Position numbers and translations under genes: made by a program
Notes under the pieces: model-generated
Told to the model about the DNA's origin: nothing
Databases searched by the model: none
The model's input: only the letters and a program-made list of their open reading frames with translations
Shown: positions 1 to 10,200 of the stretch, one piece after another
How the letters are laid out: each line of letters opens with the position of its first letter
Position numbering within the stretch: position 1 is the first letter of the stretch
Assembly: GCA_963665395.2 (NCBI GenBank)
Contig: OY762251.1
Span: 1,054,001 to 1,118,000 of the forward strand
Source of the DNA: Bin87 sp963665395
GTDB lineage: Bacteria > Chloroflexota > Dehalococcoidia > Lucifugimonadales > UBA3495
Length of the DNA stretch: 64,000 bases
Direction of reading: 5' to 3'

Positions 1-1013
1 CCAGCCGGTTGTTCGTCAGCGACCGCGCCCACGTCATCATGCCCTACCATATCCTGCTGGATGAGTTGCAGGAGCAGGCCCGGGGCGACGGCGCCATCGG
101 CACCACCGGACAGGGCATCGGCCCCGCCTACGTTGACAAAGTCTCCCGCGACGGCATCCGCGTGGGCGACCTGCTGGACACCACGGAGCAGCTGCCCGAC
201 CGGGTGCAAGCCGCCGTAGAGATGAAAAACCGGGTCATCACCGGAGTGTACGGTGGCGAGCCGGTGGACACCGACGAGATGCTGGAACTTTGCCGTCAGT
301 GGGGAGAGCGGCTGCGGCTGATGGTTCGTCCCACCGAACAGCTGGTGCAAGACCTGCTGGAACAGGGCAAGCGGGTGCTGCTGGAAGGCGCCCAGGGTAC
401 GCTGCTGGACGTTGACCACGGCTCGTATCCCTACGTTACGTCATCGTCTCCGTCCATCGGCGGCGCCATCACCGGTCTTGGTATAGACCCGCAGTCGATA
501 AAAGGCGTGCTGGGCGTGTTCAAGGCGTATTCCACCCGCGTCGGCGGCGGCCCGATGCCCACGGAAATGCTGGATCAGGCCGGCGAAGACCTGCGGGAGA
601 AAGCCCACGAGTACGGCACCACCACCGGGCGCGCGCGCCGCGTCGGCTGGTTCGACGCCGTGGCTGCCCGTTACAGCAACCGGATCAACGGTTTCACCGG
701 CATGGTGTTGACCCGTCTGGACATCCTGGATGGCATGGACAACGTGAAAATCTGCGTGGGCTACCGGGTGGATGGCAAGGAGCTGGATCGCTTCCCGGCC
801 AACACCGGCTTGCTGGAACGCTGCGAACCCATCTACGAAAAGATGCCCGGCTGGCAGGAACCGACCGCCAGCGCCACCCGACCCGAGCAGCTGCCGGCCA
901 ACGCGCTGGCCTACGTGCGCCGCATCGAGGCGCTGGTGGGCTGCGAGGCCCAGATCATTTCCACCGGCCCCAGCCGGGGCGAAACCATCGCAATTGACCA
1001 GATCATAAATTAG
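1..1013 (+). CDS. purA: Adenylosuccinate synthetase, 3' part (window edge)
   Basis: This enzyme joins IMP and aspartate using GTP, the first committed step from IMP to AMP, in the cytosol. The reading frame is open to the window edge, so the true start lies upstream. About 337 residues remain of a family that is usually near 430, so the N-terminal P-loop (GDEGKGK) is missing only because of the cut. Visible family motifs are GTTGQGIGPAYVDK near the start, GRARRVGWFDAVAARYS around residue 210, and STGPSRGETI near the C-terminus. The stop is the TAG at 1011-1013. The first in-frame start-like codon (TTG at 9) is not a believable start because conserved PurA sequence continues through it. Confidence 0.96.
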   Translation, partial: SRLFVSDRAHVIMPYHILLDELQEQARGDGAIGTTGQGIGPAYVDKVSRDGIRVGDLLDTTEQLPDRVQAAVEMKNRVITGVYGGEPVDTDEMLELCRQWGERLRLMVRPTEQLVQDLLEQGKRVLLEGAQGTLLDVDHGSYPYVTSSSPSIGGAITGLGIDPQSIKGVLGVFKAYSTRVGGGPMPTEMLDQAGEDLREKAHEYGTTTGRARRVGWFDAVAARYSNRINGFTGMVLTRLDILDGMDNVKICVGYRVDGKELDRFPANTGLLERCEPIYEKMPGWQEPTASATRPEQLPANALAYVRRIEALVGCEAQIISTGPSRGETIAIDQIIN

Positions 1014-1099
1014 CCGGGATAGTTTTCCTGTAATCCACAACTCCAAACTCACACCATCGCTCGGCGTCGCGGCACGGCGTCGAGCCAAGAGCGACTATC

Positions 1100-1330
1100 A
1101 TGCAACAGCAAGCGGCCCGATTCGGAATCTATTACAACTCCGCTCAAAACCAGGTTGTTCGCATCAACTCCCCCTACTGGTTCCCGCCCGAACCGGAGTG
1201 GCAGAAGGTGACGGATGAGGTCAACGCCACCCTGCTTGATCTGCGCCGGATGGTGGGGGAGCAAGGTCTGTCCTCCGATCCTGACGGGGTGACCTGGACC
1301 ACGCTGCCCTTGCTGGACGAAGACGCCTAG
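1100..1330 (+). CDS. Small hypothetical protein (76 aa)
   Basis: I do not recognise this family. The product is 76 residues, soluble, rich in aromatic residues in the first half (FGIYYNSAQ, SPYWFPPEPEW) and acidic at the end (LPLLDEDA). There is no clear ribosome-binding site; AAGAGCG lies 10-15 bases before the ATG. It sits 6 bases before the next gene and runs in the same direction as Hen1 and Pnkp, so it may be the first gene of that transcription unit. The reading frame on the opposite strand here is a GC-rich shadow. Function is unknown. Confidence 0.6.
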   Translation: MQQQAARFGIYYNSAQNQVVRINSPYWFPPEPEWQKVTDEVNATLLDLRRMVGEQGLSSDPDGVTWTTLPLLDEDA

Positions 1331-1336
1331 ATTTTC

Positions 1337-1879
1337 ATGACGCCGGAAGAGCCGGGCCAGCAAACACCGGAACCGGCGGCAGCAGCAGAACGGGATTACG
1401 CTCGCCCGCCCGGTTGGAGCGGGCGGATGATGGCGACCAACCCGGAGCAGGCCCGTCGCTGGATGCGCTGGGCCTGGCTGGGCGGGTTGGCATGGTGGGT
1501 CTGGACCATGGTGGTGCTGATGGTCTGGATCTCCGCGCCGGTGCTGGCCGAATCGGAAGCGGAAGGCGCCGCCCCAGCGATACCCCCCGCCAAACTTCTG
1601 ATCTACTACGGCATCGAGGGCTTCGCCATCGCGCTGCTGGCGTTGGGAGTGATGCGCCGCTGGCGGCCAATGGCGATCCTGCTGGTTGCCGGCTTCGTCG
1701 TGTCCCGCCTCGCTCTCATCATGCTGGGTCTCATCACTCTGGACGGCTTCCGCGACGTGATCTGGCTGGCCATATACGGGCTGCTGCTGTTTGCCTTCGT
1801 GCGGGGAGTGCAGGGCGCGTTCAGCTACCACTGGTTCACCCACCCGCCCGAGCCCGGGCGTCGTCAAACTACCGACTGA
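1337..1879 (+). CDS. Four-helix integral membrane protein, unknown
   Basis: The 180-residue product has about four hydrophobic segments: residues 50-75 (WLGGLAWWVWTMVVLMVW), 88-108, 113-136 and 142-158. The N-terminal 40 residues are hydrophilic and proline-rich and are probably cytoplasmic. The C-terminus is also hydrophilic (HPPEPGRRQT). No catalytic motif is visible. It follows the 76-residue gene by 6 bases and precedes hen1 by 6 bases, so all are likely co-transcribed. Any role in RNA repair would be a guess from position alone. Confidence 0.75.
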   Translation: MTPEEPGQQTPEPAAAAERDYARPPGWSGRMMATNPEQARRWMRWAWLGGLAWWVWTMVVLMVWISAPVLAESEAEGAAPAIPPAKLLIYYGIEGFAIALLALGVMRRWRPMAILLVAGFVVSRLALIMLGLITLDGFRDVIWLAIYGLLLFAFVRGVQGAFSYHWFTHPPEPGRRQTTD

Positions 1880-1885
1880 GTCATC

Positions 1886-3283
1886 ATGCTGCTCACCATC
1901 ACCACCACGCATAACCCTGCTACGGACCTCGGTTATCTGCTGCACAAAAACCCCGCTCGGTTGCAGTCTTTCCCCCTTCCCTTTGGTCGGGCCGACGTTT
2001 TCTACCCCGAGGCCGACGCCGAGCGTTGCACCGCCGCGCTGCTCCTGGATATTGACCCAACGGCCAGGGCGCGTTTCCGGGGCGGTTCCAGCGGCGCGCC
2101 CTGGCTCGATCACTTCATCAACGACCGCCCTTACGTGGCGTCGTCCCACCTGAGCGTCGCCATCGCATCCGTGTTCGGCAGCGCATTGGCCGGAAACAGC
2201 CGGGAACGCCCGGAGTTGGCGGAGCAGGCCATTCCGCTGGAAGCCCGGTTACCCACCCTGCCGTCGCGGGAAGGAGCCGCTCTCATCCGCCGGTTGTTCG
2301 AGCCGTTGGGCTACTGCGTCGAAATTGAAGGCCATCCGCTGGACGCCGGCTTCCCCGAATGGGGCGACAGCCCGTATTTCAGCGTAACCCTCAAAGCCGT
2401 CGTCCGACTCCGGGATCTCCTCTCTCACCTGTACGTGCTGCTGCCGGTTTTGGACGATAACAAGCACTATTGGGTGGGCGATGATGAGGTTGACAAGCTG
2501 CTGCGCTTCGGCGCGGGATGGCTGAGCGACCATCCCCACCAGGAACTGATCTCCGGCCGCTACCTGAAGCACCAGCGCGGCCTGGTGCGACAGGCGTTGG
2601 CGCAACTGCTGGACGCCGGCCAATCCGATCCTGACGATGCCGCCGTGCGGCACGAGCAGGGAGAAGCGCGCCTCGAAGCCCCCCTCCGGTTGGGCGAGCA
2701 GCGGATACGGGCCGTCCTTGATACGCTCCGTGAACTCGGCGCGACACGAGTGCTGGACCTGGGTTGCGGCGAGGGCCGGCTGATCGGCGAGCTGCTGAAG
2801 GAACCTGCCATTCGCTCCATAACCGGCTTCGACGTTTCCCATCGCGCTTTGGAATTGGCAAGCCAACGCCTGCGCCTGGAAACGCTGCCCGCCGCGCAGC
2901 GGGAGCGAGTTACCCTGCTCCACGGATCGCTGACCTACCGGGATCAACGACTGTCCGGCCATGACGCCGCCGTTGCCATGGAGGTGATCGAGCACATCGA
3001 CCCGCCGCGTTTGGGAGCGTTTGAGGAAGCTATATTCAGCTCGGCCCGGCCCGGCGCGGTCCTCATCACCACACCCAACGCCGAGTACAACGCGCTCTTT
3101 CCCGGCCTGCCCACCGGTGCTTTCCGGCATCAGGACCACCGCTTTGAGTGGACGCAGGGAGAGTTCCAAAACTGGGCTCATGGGGTGGCCCAGCGCCGGG
3201 GGTACGACGTGCATTTTCAAAACATCGGCCCTGAGGACGCCGCCTTGGGCCCGCCGACGCAGCTGGGAGTTTTCACCGGATGA
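1886..3283 (+). CDS. hen1: Bacterial Hen1, 3'-terminal RNA 2'-O-methyltransferase
   Basis: Bacterial Hen1 methylates the 2'-OH of the 3'-terminal ribose at an RNA break before Pnkp seals it, so that the same site cannot be cut again by a ribotoxin. The 465-residue product has the typical Hen1 N-terminal half (starting MLLTITTTHNPATDLGYLLH) that binds Pnkp, and a C-terminal SAM-dependent domain. The SAM-binding motif VLDLGCGEGRLIGELL starts near residue 289. The metal-binding motif EVIEHI lies near residue 366 and the conserved RHQDHRFEW follows. Its stop overlaps the start of pnkp by 4 bases (ATGA), the usual operon arrangement of this pair, which implies coupled translation. Confidence 0.95.
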   Translation: MLLTITTTHNPATDLGYLLHKNPARLQSFPLPFGRADVFYPEADAERCTAALLLDIDPTARARFRGGSSGAPWLDHFINDRPYVASSHLSVAIASVFGSALAGNSRERPELAEQAIPLEARLPTLPSREGAALIRRLFEPLGYCVEIEGHPLDAGFPEWGDSPYFSVTLKAVVRLRDLLSHLYVLLPVLDDNKHYWVGDDEVDKLLRFGAGWLSDHPHQELISGRYLKHQRGLVRQALAQLLDAGQSDPDDAAVRHEQGEARLEAPLRLGEQRIRAVLDTLRELGATRVLDLGCGEGRLIGELLKEPAIRSITGFDVSHRALELASQRLRLETLPAAQRERVTLLHGSLTYRDQRLSGHDAAVAMEVIEHIDPPRLGAFEEAIFSSARPGAVLITTPNAEYNALFPGLPTGAFRHQDHRFEWTQGEFQNWAHGVAQRRGYDVHFQNIGPEDAALGPPTQLGVFTG

Positions 3284-5856
3284 ATGTGACCATCCCGGAG
3301 CTGTGCCTCGTGGCGCTGGTCGGCCCGTCAGGGTCGGGCAAGTCAACCTTTGCCGCCCGGCACTTCAAACCCACCGAAGTGGTGTCCTCCGATGCCTGCC
3401 GGGCCATGGTGGCCGACGACCCCAACGACCAAGCGGCCACTCCCGACGCTTTCGCCCTGCTGAACTTCATCGCCGCCACCCGCTTGCGAGCCGGCCGCCT
3501 CACGGTGGTTGACGCCACCAGCGTCCAGCCCCAGGCCCGCAAAGACCTGGTGCAACTGGCCCGTGATCACGACTGCTTCCCCGTCGCCATTGTGCTGAAC
3601 CTGCCCACAGCGGTCTGTCTGGCCCGCAACCGGGAGCGCCCCGACCGCCAGTTTGGTTCCGGAGTCGTGCGCCGGCAGACGGAGCAACTGCGCCGCTCCA
3701 TACGCGGCCTGAGACGCGAAGGCTTTCGCTACGTGTACGTGCTCAACTCTCCTGAAGAGGTGGAAGCGGTCACCATCGAGCGGACACCCTCGTGGACCGA
3801 CCGCCGCAGCGAGACCGGGCCTTTCGACGTAATCGGCGACGTGCACGGATGCTATGACGAATTGGTTGCGCTTCTGGAACGCCTGGGATACCGCTGGTCG
3901 CCGGCTGAAGGGAACGATAATGGAGGGTACGGTTTTTCCGTCAGCCACCCGGAGGGACGCAAAGCCGTCTTCGTGGGCGACCTGGTGGACCGCGGCCCCG
4001 GCGTCGTCAACGTACTGAAGCTGGTGATGTCCATGGTGGCGGACGGTTCCGCCCTCTGCGTCGCCGGCAACCACGAGTCCAAGCTGGTCCGCAAGCTCAA
4101 GGGCCGCAACGTACAGGTGTCCCACGGGCTGGCTGAATCGCTGGCGCAACTGGAGGTGGAATCGCCGGAGTTCCGGCAGCAGGCCACCGAATTCATGGAC
4201 GGCCTCATCAGCCACTACGTCCTGGACGACGGCAACCTGGTGGTAGCCCACGCCGGCATGAAAGAGGAATACCAGGGGCGGGCCTCTGCGCGAGTGCGGG
4301 ACTTCTGCCTGTACGGAGAGACGACCGGCGAAACGGACGAGTGGGGCCTGCCCATCCGCGCCGACTGGGCTTCCAACTATCGCGGCAAAGCTAGGGTGGT
4401 CTATGGCCACACCCCCGTGACCGAACCCACCTGGCTCAACCGCACCATCAACGTGGACACCGGTTGCGTCTTCGGCGGCCGGCTCACCGCGCTGCGTTAT
4501 CCCGAAAACGAACTGGTGTCGGCGCCGGCGGCGCGGGTTTATTACGACCCGGTCCGGCCCTTGGGAACTGCCGTTCCGACAGCGGAGCCGGGCGCAGTGG
4601 CAGAGGCACGGGCCGCCAACGTGCTGGACATTGACGACGTGCTGGGCAAACGAGTGGTGGAGACACGGCTACGGGGCAACGTAACGGTGCGGGAGGAACA
4701 CGCAACGGCGGCCCTGGAGGTGATGAGCCGCTTCGCCCTCGACCCCCGCTGGCTGGCGTACCTGCCGCCCACGATTTCACCATGCGAAACCTCCAAAATC
4801 CCCGGCCTGCTGGAGCATCCCGCCGAGGTGTTCAGCTACTATCGCAACAACGGCGTCTCCTCCGTAATCTGCGAAGAGAAACACATGGGTTCGCGGGCCG
4901 TCGTTGTGGCCGGCCGGGACGCGGCGGCCATCGAGCGGCGATTCGGCATCGCCAGCGAGAACGCCGGCGTCTGCTACACCCGGACCGGGCGCCGGTTTTT
5001 TGAAGACCCCATTCTGGAAGGGCAGCTTCTGGAGCGTGTCCGCAATGCTTTCGCCGCATCCGGCCTCTGGGACGAATTGGATACCGACTGGACGCTGCTG
5101 GACTGCGAGCTCATGCCGTGGTCTTTGAAGGCCCAGGAACTGCTGCAAGAGCAGTACGCAGCGGTGGGCGCGGCGTCGCGGACGGGTCTGGCGGCGGCGC
5201 AAGAGTTGTTGCGGCAGGCCGAGGCTCGCGGCATCGACGCCGGCGAAACCCTGGGCCGAGTGGATGAGCGGTTGCACCTGTCGGGCCTCTACCGCGATGC
5301 CTACGCCCGGTACTGTTGGCCGGCAATGTCCTTGGCCGACATCCAACTCGCGCCCTTTCACTTATTGGCCAGCGAGGGAGCGGCGCATACCGACAAAGGC
5401 CACCTCTGGCACCTGGACATGGCCGACCGCCTGCGCCGGGCCGATGAAGAACTCTTTCGCGAAACCGCGCGTAAGGCGGTGAACCTCAATTCCGCGGACG
5501 AGGATGACGCCATCCGCTGGTGGGAAGATATGACCGCGTCCGGCGGCGAGGGCATGGTCGTCAAGCCGTTGGAGTTCGTCGCCACCGGCCGGCGCGGTCT
5601 GGTGCAGCCGGCCATGAAGTGCCGGGGCAGTGAGTACCTGCGCATCATCTACGGCCCGGAATATACCCTGCCCGACAACTTGGAACGGCTGCGTAATCGG
5701 AACCTCGCCACCAAGCGGTCATTGGCCCTCCGCGAGTTCGCCCTGGGGCTGGAGGGCCTGCAACGGTTCGTTGACCGGGAGCCGCTCTACCGCGTGCATG
5801 AGTGCGCCTTCGCAGTGCTCGCCCTGGAAAGCGAGCCGGTTGACCCGCGCCTGTGA
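3280..5856 (+). CDS. pnkp: Polynucleotide kinase-phosphatase-ligase Pnkp
   Basis: Pnkp heals and seals broken RNA, typically tRNA cut by ribotoxins. Three domains are visible in the 858 residues (the characterised clostridial enzyme is about 870). The kinase has the P-loop VGPSGSGKST at residues 14-23. The phosphatase is a metallophosphoesterase beginning near residue 183, with GDVHG, GDLVDRGP near 233 and GNHES near 261. The C-terminal ligase/adenylyltransferase domain has the nucleotidyl-lysine motif EEKHMGSR near residues 532-539, with the Lys expected to carry AMP. Ligation in this family needs Hen1, which is encoded immediately upstream with a 4-base overlap. All catalytic motifs look intact. 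Confidence 0.96.
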   Translation: MNVTIPELCLVALVGPSGSGKSTFAARHFKPTEVVSSDACRAMVADDPNDQAATPDAFALLNFIAATRLRAGRLTVVDATSVQPQARKDLVQLARDHDCFPVAIVLNLPTAVCLARNRERPDRQFGSGVVRRQTEQLRRSIRGLRREGFRYVYVLNSPEEVEAVTIERTPSWTDRRSETGPFDVIGDVHGCYDELVALLERLGYRWSPAEGNDNGGYGFSVSHPEGRKAVFVGDLVDRGPGVVNVLKLVMSMVADGSALCVAGNHESKLVRKLKGRNVQVSHGLAESLAQLEVESPEFRQQATEFMDGLISHYVLDDGNLVVAHAGMKEEYQGRASARVRDFCLYGETTGETDEWGLPIRADWASNYRGKARVVYGHTPVTEPTWLNRTINVDTGCVFGGRLTALRYPENELVSAPAARVYYDPVRPLGTAVPTAEPGAVAEARAANVLDIDDVLGKRVVETRLRGNVTVREEHATAALEVMSRFALDPRWLAYLPPTISPCETSKIPGLLEHPAEVFSYYRNNGVSSVICEEKHMGSRAVVVAGRDAAAIERRFGIASENAGVCYTRTGRRFFEDPILEGQLLERVRNAFAASGLWDELDTDWTLLDCELMPWSLKAQELLQEQYAAVGAASRTGLAAAQELLRQAEARGIDAGETLGRVDERLHLSGLYRDAYARYCWPAMSLADIQLAPFHLLASEGAAHTDKGHLWHLDMADRLRRADEELFRETARKAVNLNSADEDDAIRWWEDMTASGGEGMVVKPLEFVATGRRGLVQPAMKCRGSEYLRIIYGPEYTLPDNLERLRNRNLATKRSLALREFALGLEGLQRFVDREPLYRVHECAFAVLALESEPVDPRL

Positions 5857-6013
5857 GATTCCGGCGCAACCCCGACCGTCAAACGCTGACTTCCCGACAC
5901 GCCGGCCACGCCCCGGGCGCGGCCGGCCTTTGTTGACGCTCCCCGGCCCCGATGTTAGCCTGCCGCCACGCCATCGGGTACGCCCGAGCAACCGCCACCG
6001 GAGGGAACGGAAT

Positions 6014-7105
6014 ATGAAGGCAGCAGTTTTGCGTGAAGTCAATCAGCCGGTAGTCGTCGAAGATGTCCAGGTGGATGCGCCGGCGCCCCGGGAGGTGCTG
6101 GTGCGCACCGGCGCGTCGGGTGTATGCCACAGCGACCTCCACTTTGTCGAGGGCCTGTACACCACGCCCATGCCCTGCATCCTGGGCCACGAGGCCGCCG
6201 GCACCGTGGAAGCCGTCGGCGAGCAGGTTAGCTACGTCCGGCCCGGCGATTCGGTGATCATGTGCCTGTCCGTGTTCTGCGGAACCTGCGAATTCTGCAC
6301 CCGGGGCCAGCCCTACCTCTGCGACCGGACGGCGGTGACGCGCCGGCGTGACGATCCGCCCCGCTTGCGCAAGGACGGCGAGGCCATCACCCAGTTCGCC
6401 CAGCTGGGTTCCTACGCCGCCGAGATGCTGGTGCATGAGAACGCGCTGGTGAAGGTGGACGACGACATCCCCTTCCCGCAACTGGCCCTCATTGGCTGCG
6501 GCGCAACCACCGGCCTGGGCGCAGTGCTCAACACCGCCCGCGTTGAGCCGGGCAGCACGGTGGCGGTGGTTGGCTGCGGCGGCATCGGCATCCACTGCGT
6601 CCAGGCGGCGGCACTGGCCGGCGCGCTCCGCATCATCGCCGTGGACACCACCGAGGACAAGTTCGCCCTGGCCCAGCAGTTCGGCGCCACCGACGTCATC
6701 GACGCCACGTCCGGCAACGTCGCCGAGCGCATCATGGAACTCACCGGCGGCGGCGTGGACTACTCCTTTGAAGCCATCGGCCTCAAGCAGACCGCCGAGG
6801 ATTGCTACAATATGCTGCGCCCGGGCGGCGTCGCCACCATCATCGGCATGGTGCCGGAAGGCGTGAAAATCGAGCTGGACGCCGGCAACTTCCTGCGCCG
6901 GGGCCGCGCCATCCAGGGCTGCACCATGGGCTCCAACCGCTTCCGCACCGATATGCCCCGCTACATCGAGTTCTACAAGCAGGGCCGCCTCAAGCTGGAC
7001 GAACTGGTGACCCAGGAACTGCCGCTGTCGGAAATCAACCGGGCTTTCGCCGACATGAAAGCGCAATCGGTGCGCCGCAGCGTGATCACGGACTTTGAGG
7101 GGTAG
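6014..7105 (+). CDS. Zinc-dependent alcohol dehydrogenase (MDR family)
   Basis: A 363-residue medium-chain dehydrogenase that should oxidise an alcohol (or reduce an aldehyde) with NAD. The catalytic-zinc region contains GVCHSDLHF and GHEAAG. The structural zinc lobe CGTCEFCTRGQPYLC has the four-cysteine spacing of classical zinc ADHs. The Rossmann motif is VVGCGGIGIHCV, followed by an acidic residue (AVDTTEDK) that favours NAD over NADP. I start at the ATG preceded by GGAGGGAACGGAAT; the frame is open further upstream but without homology. The true substrate cannot be read from the sequence. The gene stands alone between pnkp and a restriction-modification gene. Confidence 0.9.
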   Translation: MKAAVLREVNQPVVVEDVQVDAPAPREVLVRTGASGVCHSDLHFVEGLYTTPMPCILGHEAAGTVEAVGEQVSYVRPGDSVIMCLSVFCGTCEFCTRGQPYLCDRTAVTRRRDDPPRLRKDGEAITQFAQLGSYAAEMLVHENALVKVDDDIPFPQLALIGCGATTGLGAVLNTARVEPGSTVAVVGCGGIGIHCVQAAALAGALRIIAVDTTEDKFALAQQFGATDVIDATSGNVAERIMELTGGGVDYSFEAIGLKQTAEDCYNMLRPGGVATIIGMVPEGVKIELDAGNFLRRGRAIQGCTMGSNRFRTDMPRYIEFYKQGRLKLDELVTQELPLSEINRAFADMKAQSVRRSVITDFEG

Positions 7106-7220
7106 GGTTCACAGCAGCCCGGTGTGGCAATGCTACAGCCCTGGTGTCTGTCGGCATCGGGGCCTTCGCACACTGTACCGCGCCCGCTGTATAACATTTA
7201 CCATCAGATTGGGGCTTGTT

Positions 7221-10200
7221 GTGATACGCGCCCATACGCCAAACCGGCAGGACGCCATCCTCCAAACGTTGCGGGAGAACCGCGCCGAATTGCTGGCCCG
7301 CGAGGGGTACAGCGAAGACGATACGATAAGGCTGCTGATCACTCCGTTCCTGGAATACCTGGGGCACCGGGCGGCGCATCGGCGCTCCGAGCACGAAGTC
7401 AACCGCAACCGCCCGGACGAGATAATCTACGACCGCCCGGCCAGCCGGGCCGGCGAACTGCCCTGCCGGATTATCCTGGAGGCCAAGCCGCTGGGAACCG
7501 CTTTTGACCGCGGCCCCAGCCGAACCGAAACCCCGGCGCGTCAAGCCAGACGCTACTTGCGCGACCATCCGGCCAGCGGCCCCAACACCTACGGCGTCCT
7601 CACCGACGGCAACAGGTATCGCATCAGCCGCCGCACCGGGCACGGGGAAGACATCCGCCACGTCGGCGAGTGGAACATCCTGGACGGCCCTACGCTGGAC
7701 GGGCAGGACCCCATCGCCGAGGTGATGCGCCTGATCCATCTCGATGCAGTCAACGCCGCCCTGGAGCCGGATCAATCTACCGGGCATCGGCGGCTGTCAA
7801 ACGCTCGCACTTTGGCTGCGTCCATCGCAGGAGGATTCAACCCCACTCAAATTCTGGCCGCTCTGACTCCCAGCGCCGAGCAGAAGCCCACTATCGGAGC
7901 CGAGTTGACGCTAACCGGCCGCGCTCTCGACGCCGCGCAAAACGATTGGGAAAACCATGCCTGGCGTTGGGGGCCAAGCATCAGGAGCGATAATCCCGAC
8001 TTTGACGGCAATCCGGCGGTAGTTGCCGTCATTAAATTCACTGCGCCGGACTCCGGAGAAATGCCGGAATTGCGGCGCGGCGACGTGGCCCTGGCTGCCC
8101 GCACCTTTGCTCGCGCCAGCGTATCCCGCATCGCCGCGCTGGTGGCTTATCAGGCCAACCGGGACGGCGTGATTGACCGGGCGCGTCTGGCCGTGCATCA
8201 CCAGGGACACACCGGAATGACGCCGGAGTTTGACCCCCACAATCCGCCGGCGTCGGCGCTGCGGGCTTTGGAACAAATCCGCGCGGCGTTGCGCAGCAGG
8301 GACGCCATCTCATCGGATCGGCTGACCAACGCCGTCAACGCCAAGGTCATCCGCAAGGAATTTTACGAGTCCGTCGCCGCCTGGACCAGAGCGCGGCAAG
8401 TCGGCAAAACGGAGCTGCAACGGCAAGCCATCCTGCGCCACCTTATCCGCACGGTATTTGCCTGGATTCTCAAAGAGGACGGCATCATCCCCGCCGAACC
8501 ATTTGAGGAACAATTTGCCGCCCGTTGCGGCGACGGCGATTATCACAACACGATACTCGCTTTCCTGTTTCACAACCGGCTCAACACTCCCACCGAACAG
8601 CGTATCGCCCATTCAGAACCGCAGGTAGAGGCCGCGATGGCGGCGACTCCGTTCCTGAACGGTTCGCTGTTTGCCGAACATCCCGGCGATGACCGGCTGA
8701 ACATCAGCGATGATGACTACTTTGGCGCCGACCCCGACCGGCCGGGGCTGTTCACCATTATGGCGCGCTACGACTGGACCACCGCCGAACATACGCCGAA
8801 TGAGAGCGAACAGACCATTGACCCCGAGATGTTGAGCAACCTGTTTGAGAACCTGGTTGCCGCCACGGAGTTTTGGACGCACAGCCCGGAACGAATGCCC
8901 CGGGGCACCTACTACACTCCCGCCGACGTGGCTACCGAAATGGCCAAGGACGCCCTGGCCGCCGCCGTGCGCCGCCAAGCCCCGGCCGGTTTTACCGACG
9001 CTAACCTGCGCGAGCTTTTCGGCAACTCGGAGCCGGAATTGCCAAGCCTCAACGACCGGGAAACCAAGAAACTGCGCGAAGCCATCGCCGGCCTGTCCAT
9101 ATTCGACCCGGCGGTTGGCTCCGGCGAGTTTCCGTTCATCGTCGCCAACACGCTGAAAACGGCCCTAGCCACGTTGGGCGACCGGGATGAAAGCCTGACC
9201 CGCCGGATAATTCAGGAGCAACTATACGCGCTGGACATCAACCCCATGGCGGCGCAAATCACCCGCCTGCGGCTGTTCATCGCCATCATGGCGGCGGAGC
9301 GCAACCGGGTCGAAACCTTGCCGCTGCCCAACCTGGAAGGACGCATCGTCTGCGCCGATACCCTGGCTACCATTGCCAACCCCGACTGGCGGCCGGCGAT
9401 GACCGGCGGGTTGGAGGACACCGACGCCCAAATCCGTGACGCGCTGACGGAACTGGCCCAAGTGCGCCGCCGCTGGCGCGACGCCCATACCGAAACCGAA
9501 AAGACGGCCATCCGCACCGCTGACGCCGACGCCCGCGCACGGCTGTCGGACGCGCTGGAAGAGACCGGCAACAGCGACCATCCCGAACTGTCGGCCTTTG
9601 CCAATCACAAGCTGCTGGAACCCGGCCCTGCCGTCGCTACGGATGCCAGGCTGCTGTTTTACAACCCGTCCTGGAAGGGCTTTGACGTGGTTATCGGCAA
9701 CCCGCCCTACGAAGGCATTGCCAAAGGCCAAACGGTGCGGGAACGCAACGCGGTCCGGCGGCAGCTCAGTGGACGCAAGCAGTACACGACGGTGGACGGC
9801 GGCGACCTGTACAACCTGTTTTGCGAAGTTGCATTGACGCTGGTCAAGCAGCGCGATGGCGTGGTGACGCTGATTGTGCCTCTGTCGCTGGCTTTCAGGC
9901 AGGATAAGCACACGACCCGCCTGCTATTCCAACAGCGCGCCAAAAGCATCATGCTGCGCCACCAGGATAACCGACCTGGCACAACATTCCACGAAAGCCC
10001 GGTAGCCCATCCCGAAAACCGACAGAGAACTACCATCGTCACCGCAGTCACCGGCAGGGGCAAGTCGATAATTCGAACTACAGGAACCGGGAAATGGCGT
10101 CGGTCGGAACGGGAACAGTATTTGCTCAGCCGAGAGTCCGCCATAATTCCCGCTATCGCAAACCGACCAATGCGACGGTTACACCCTAACCTGGCCGGGC

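Noticed and set aside
441..1088. Long open frame on the minus strand opposite purA
   Set aside because: High-GC shadow of purA; composition rich in Ala/Gly/His/Arg, no family resemblance, and purA motifs are certain on the plus strand.
2249..3346. 365-codon minus-strand frame opposite hen1
   Set aside because: Shadow frame; hen1 and pnkp on the plus strand carry clear catalytic motifs over the same bases.
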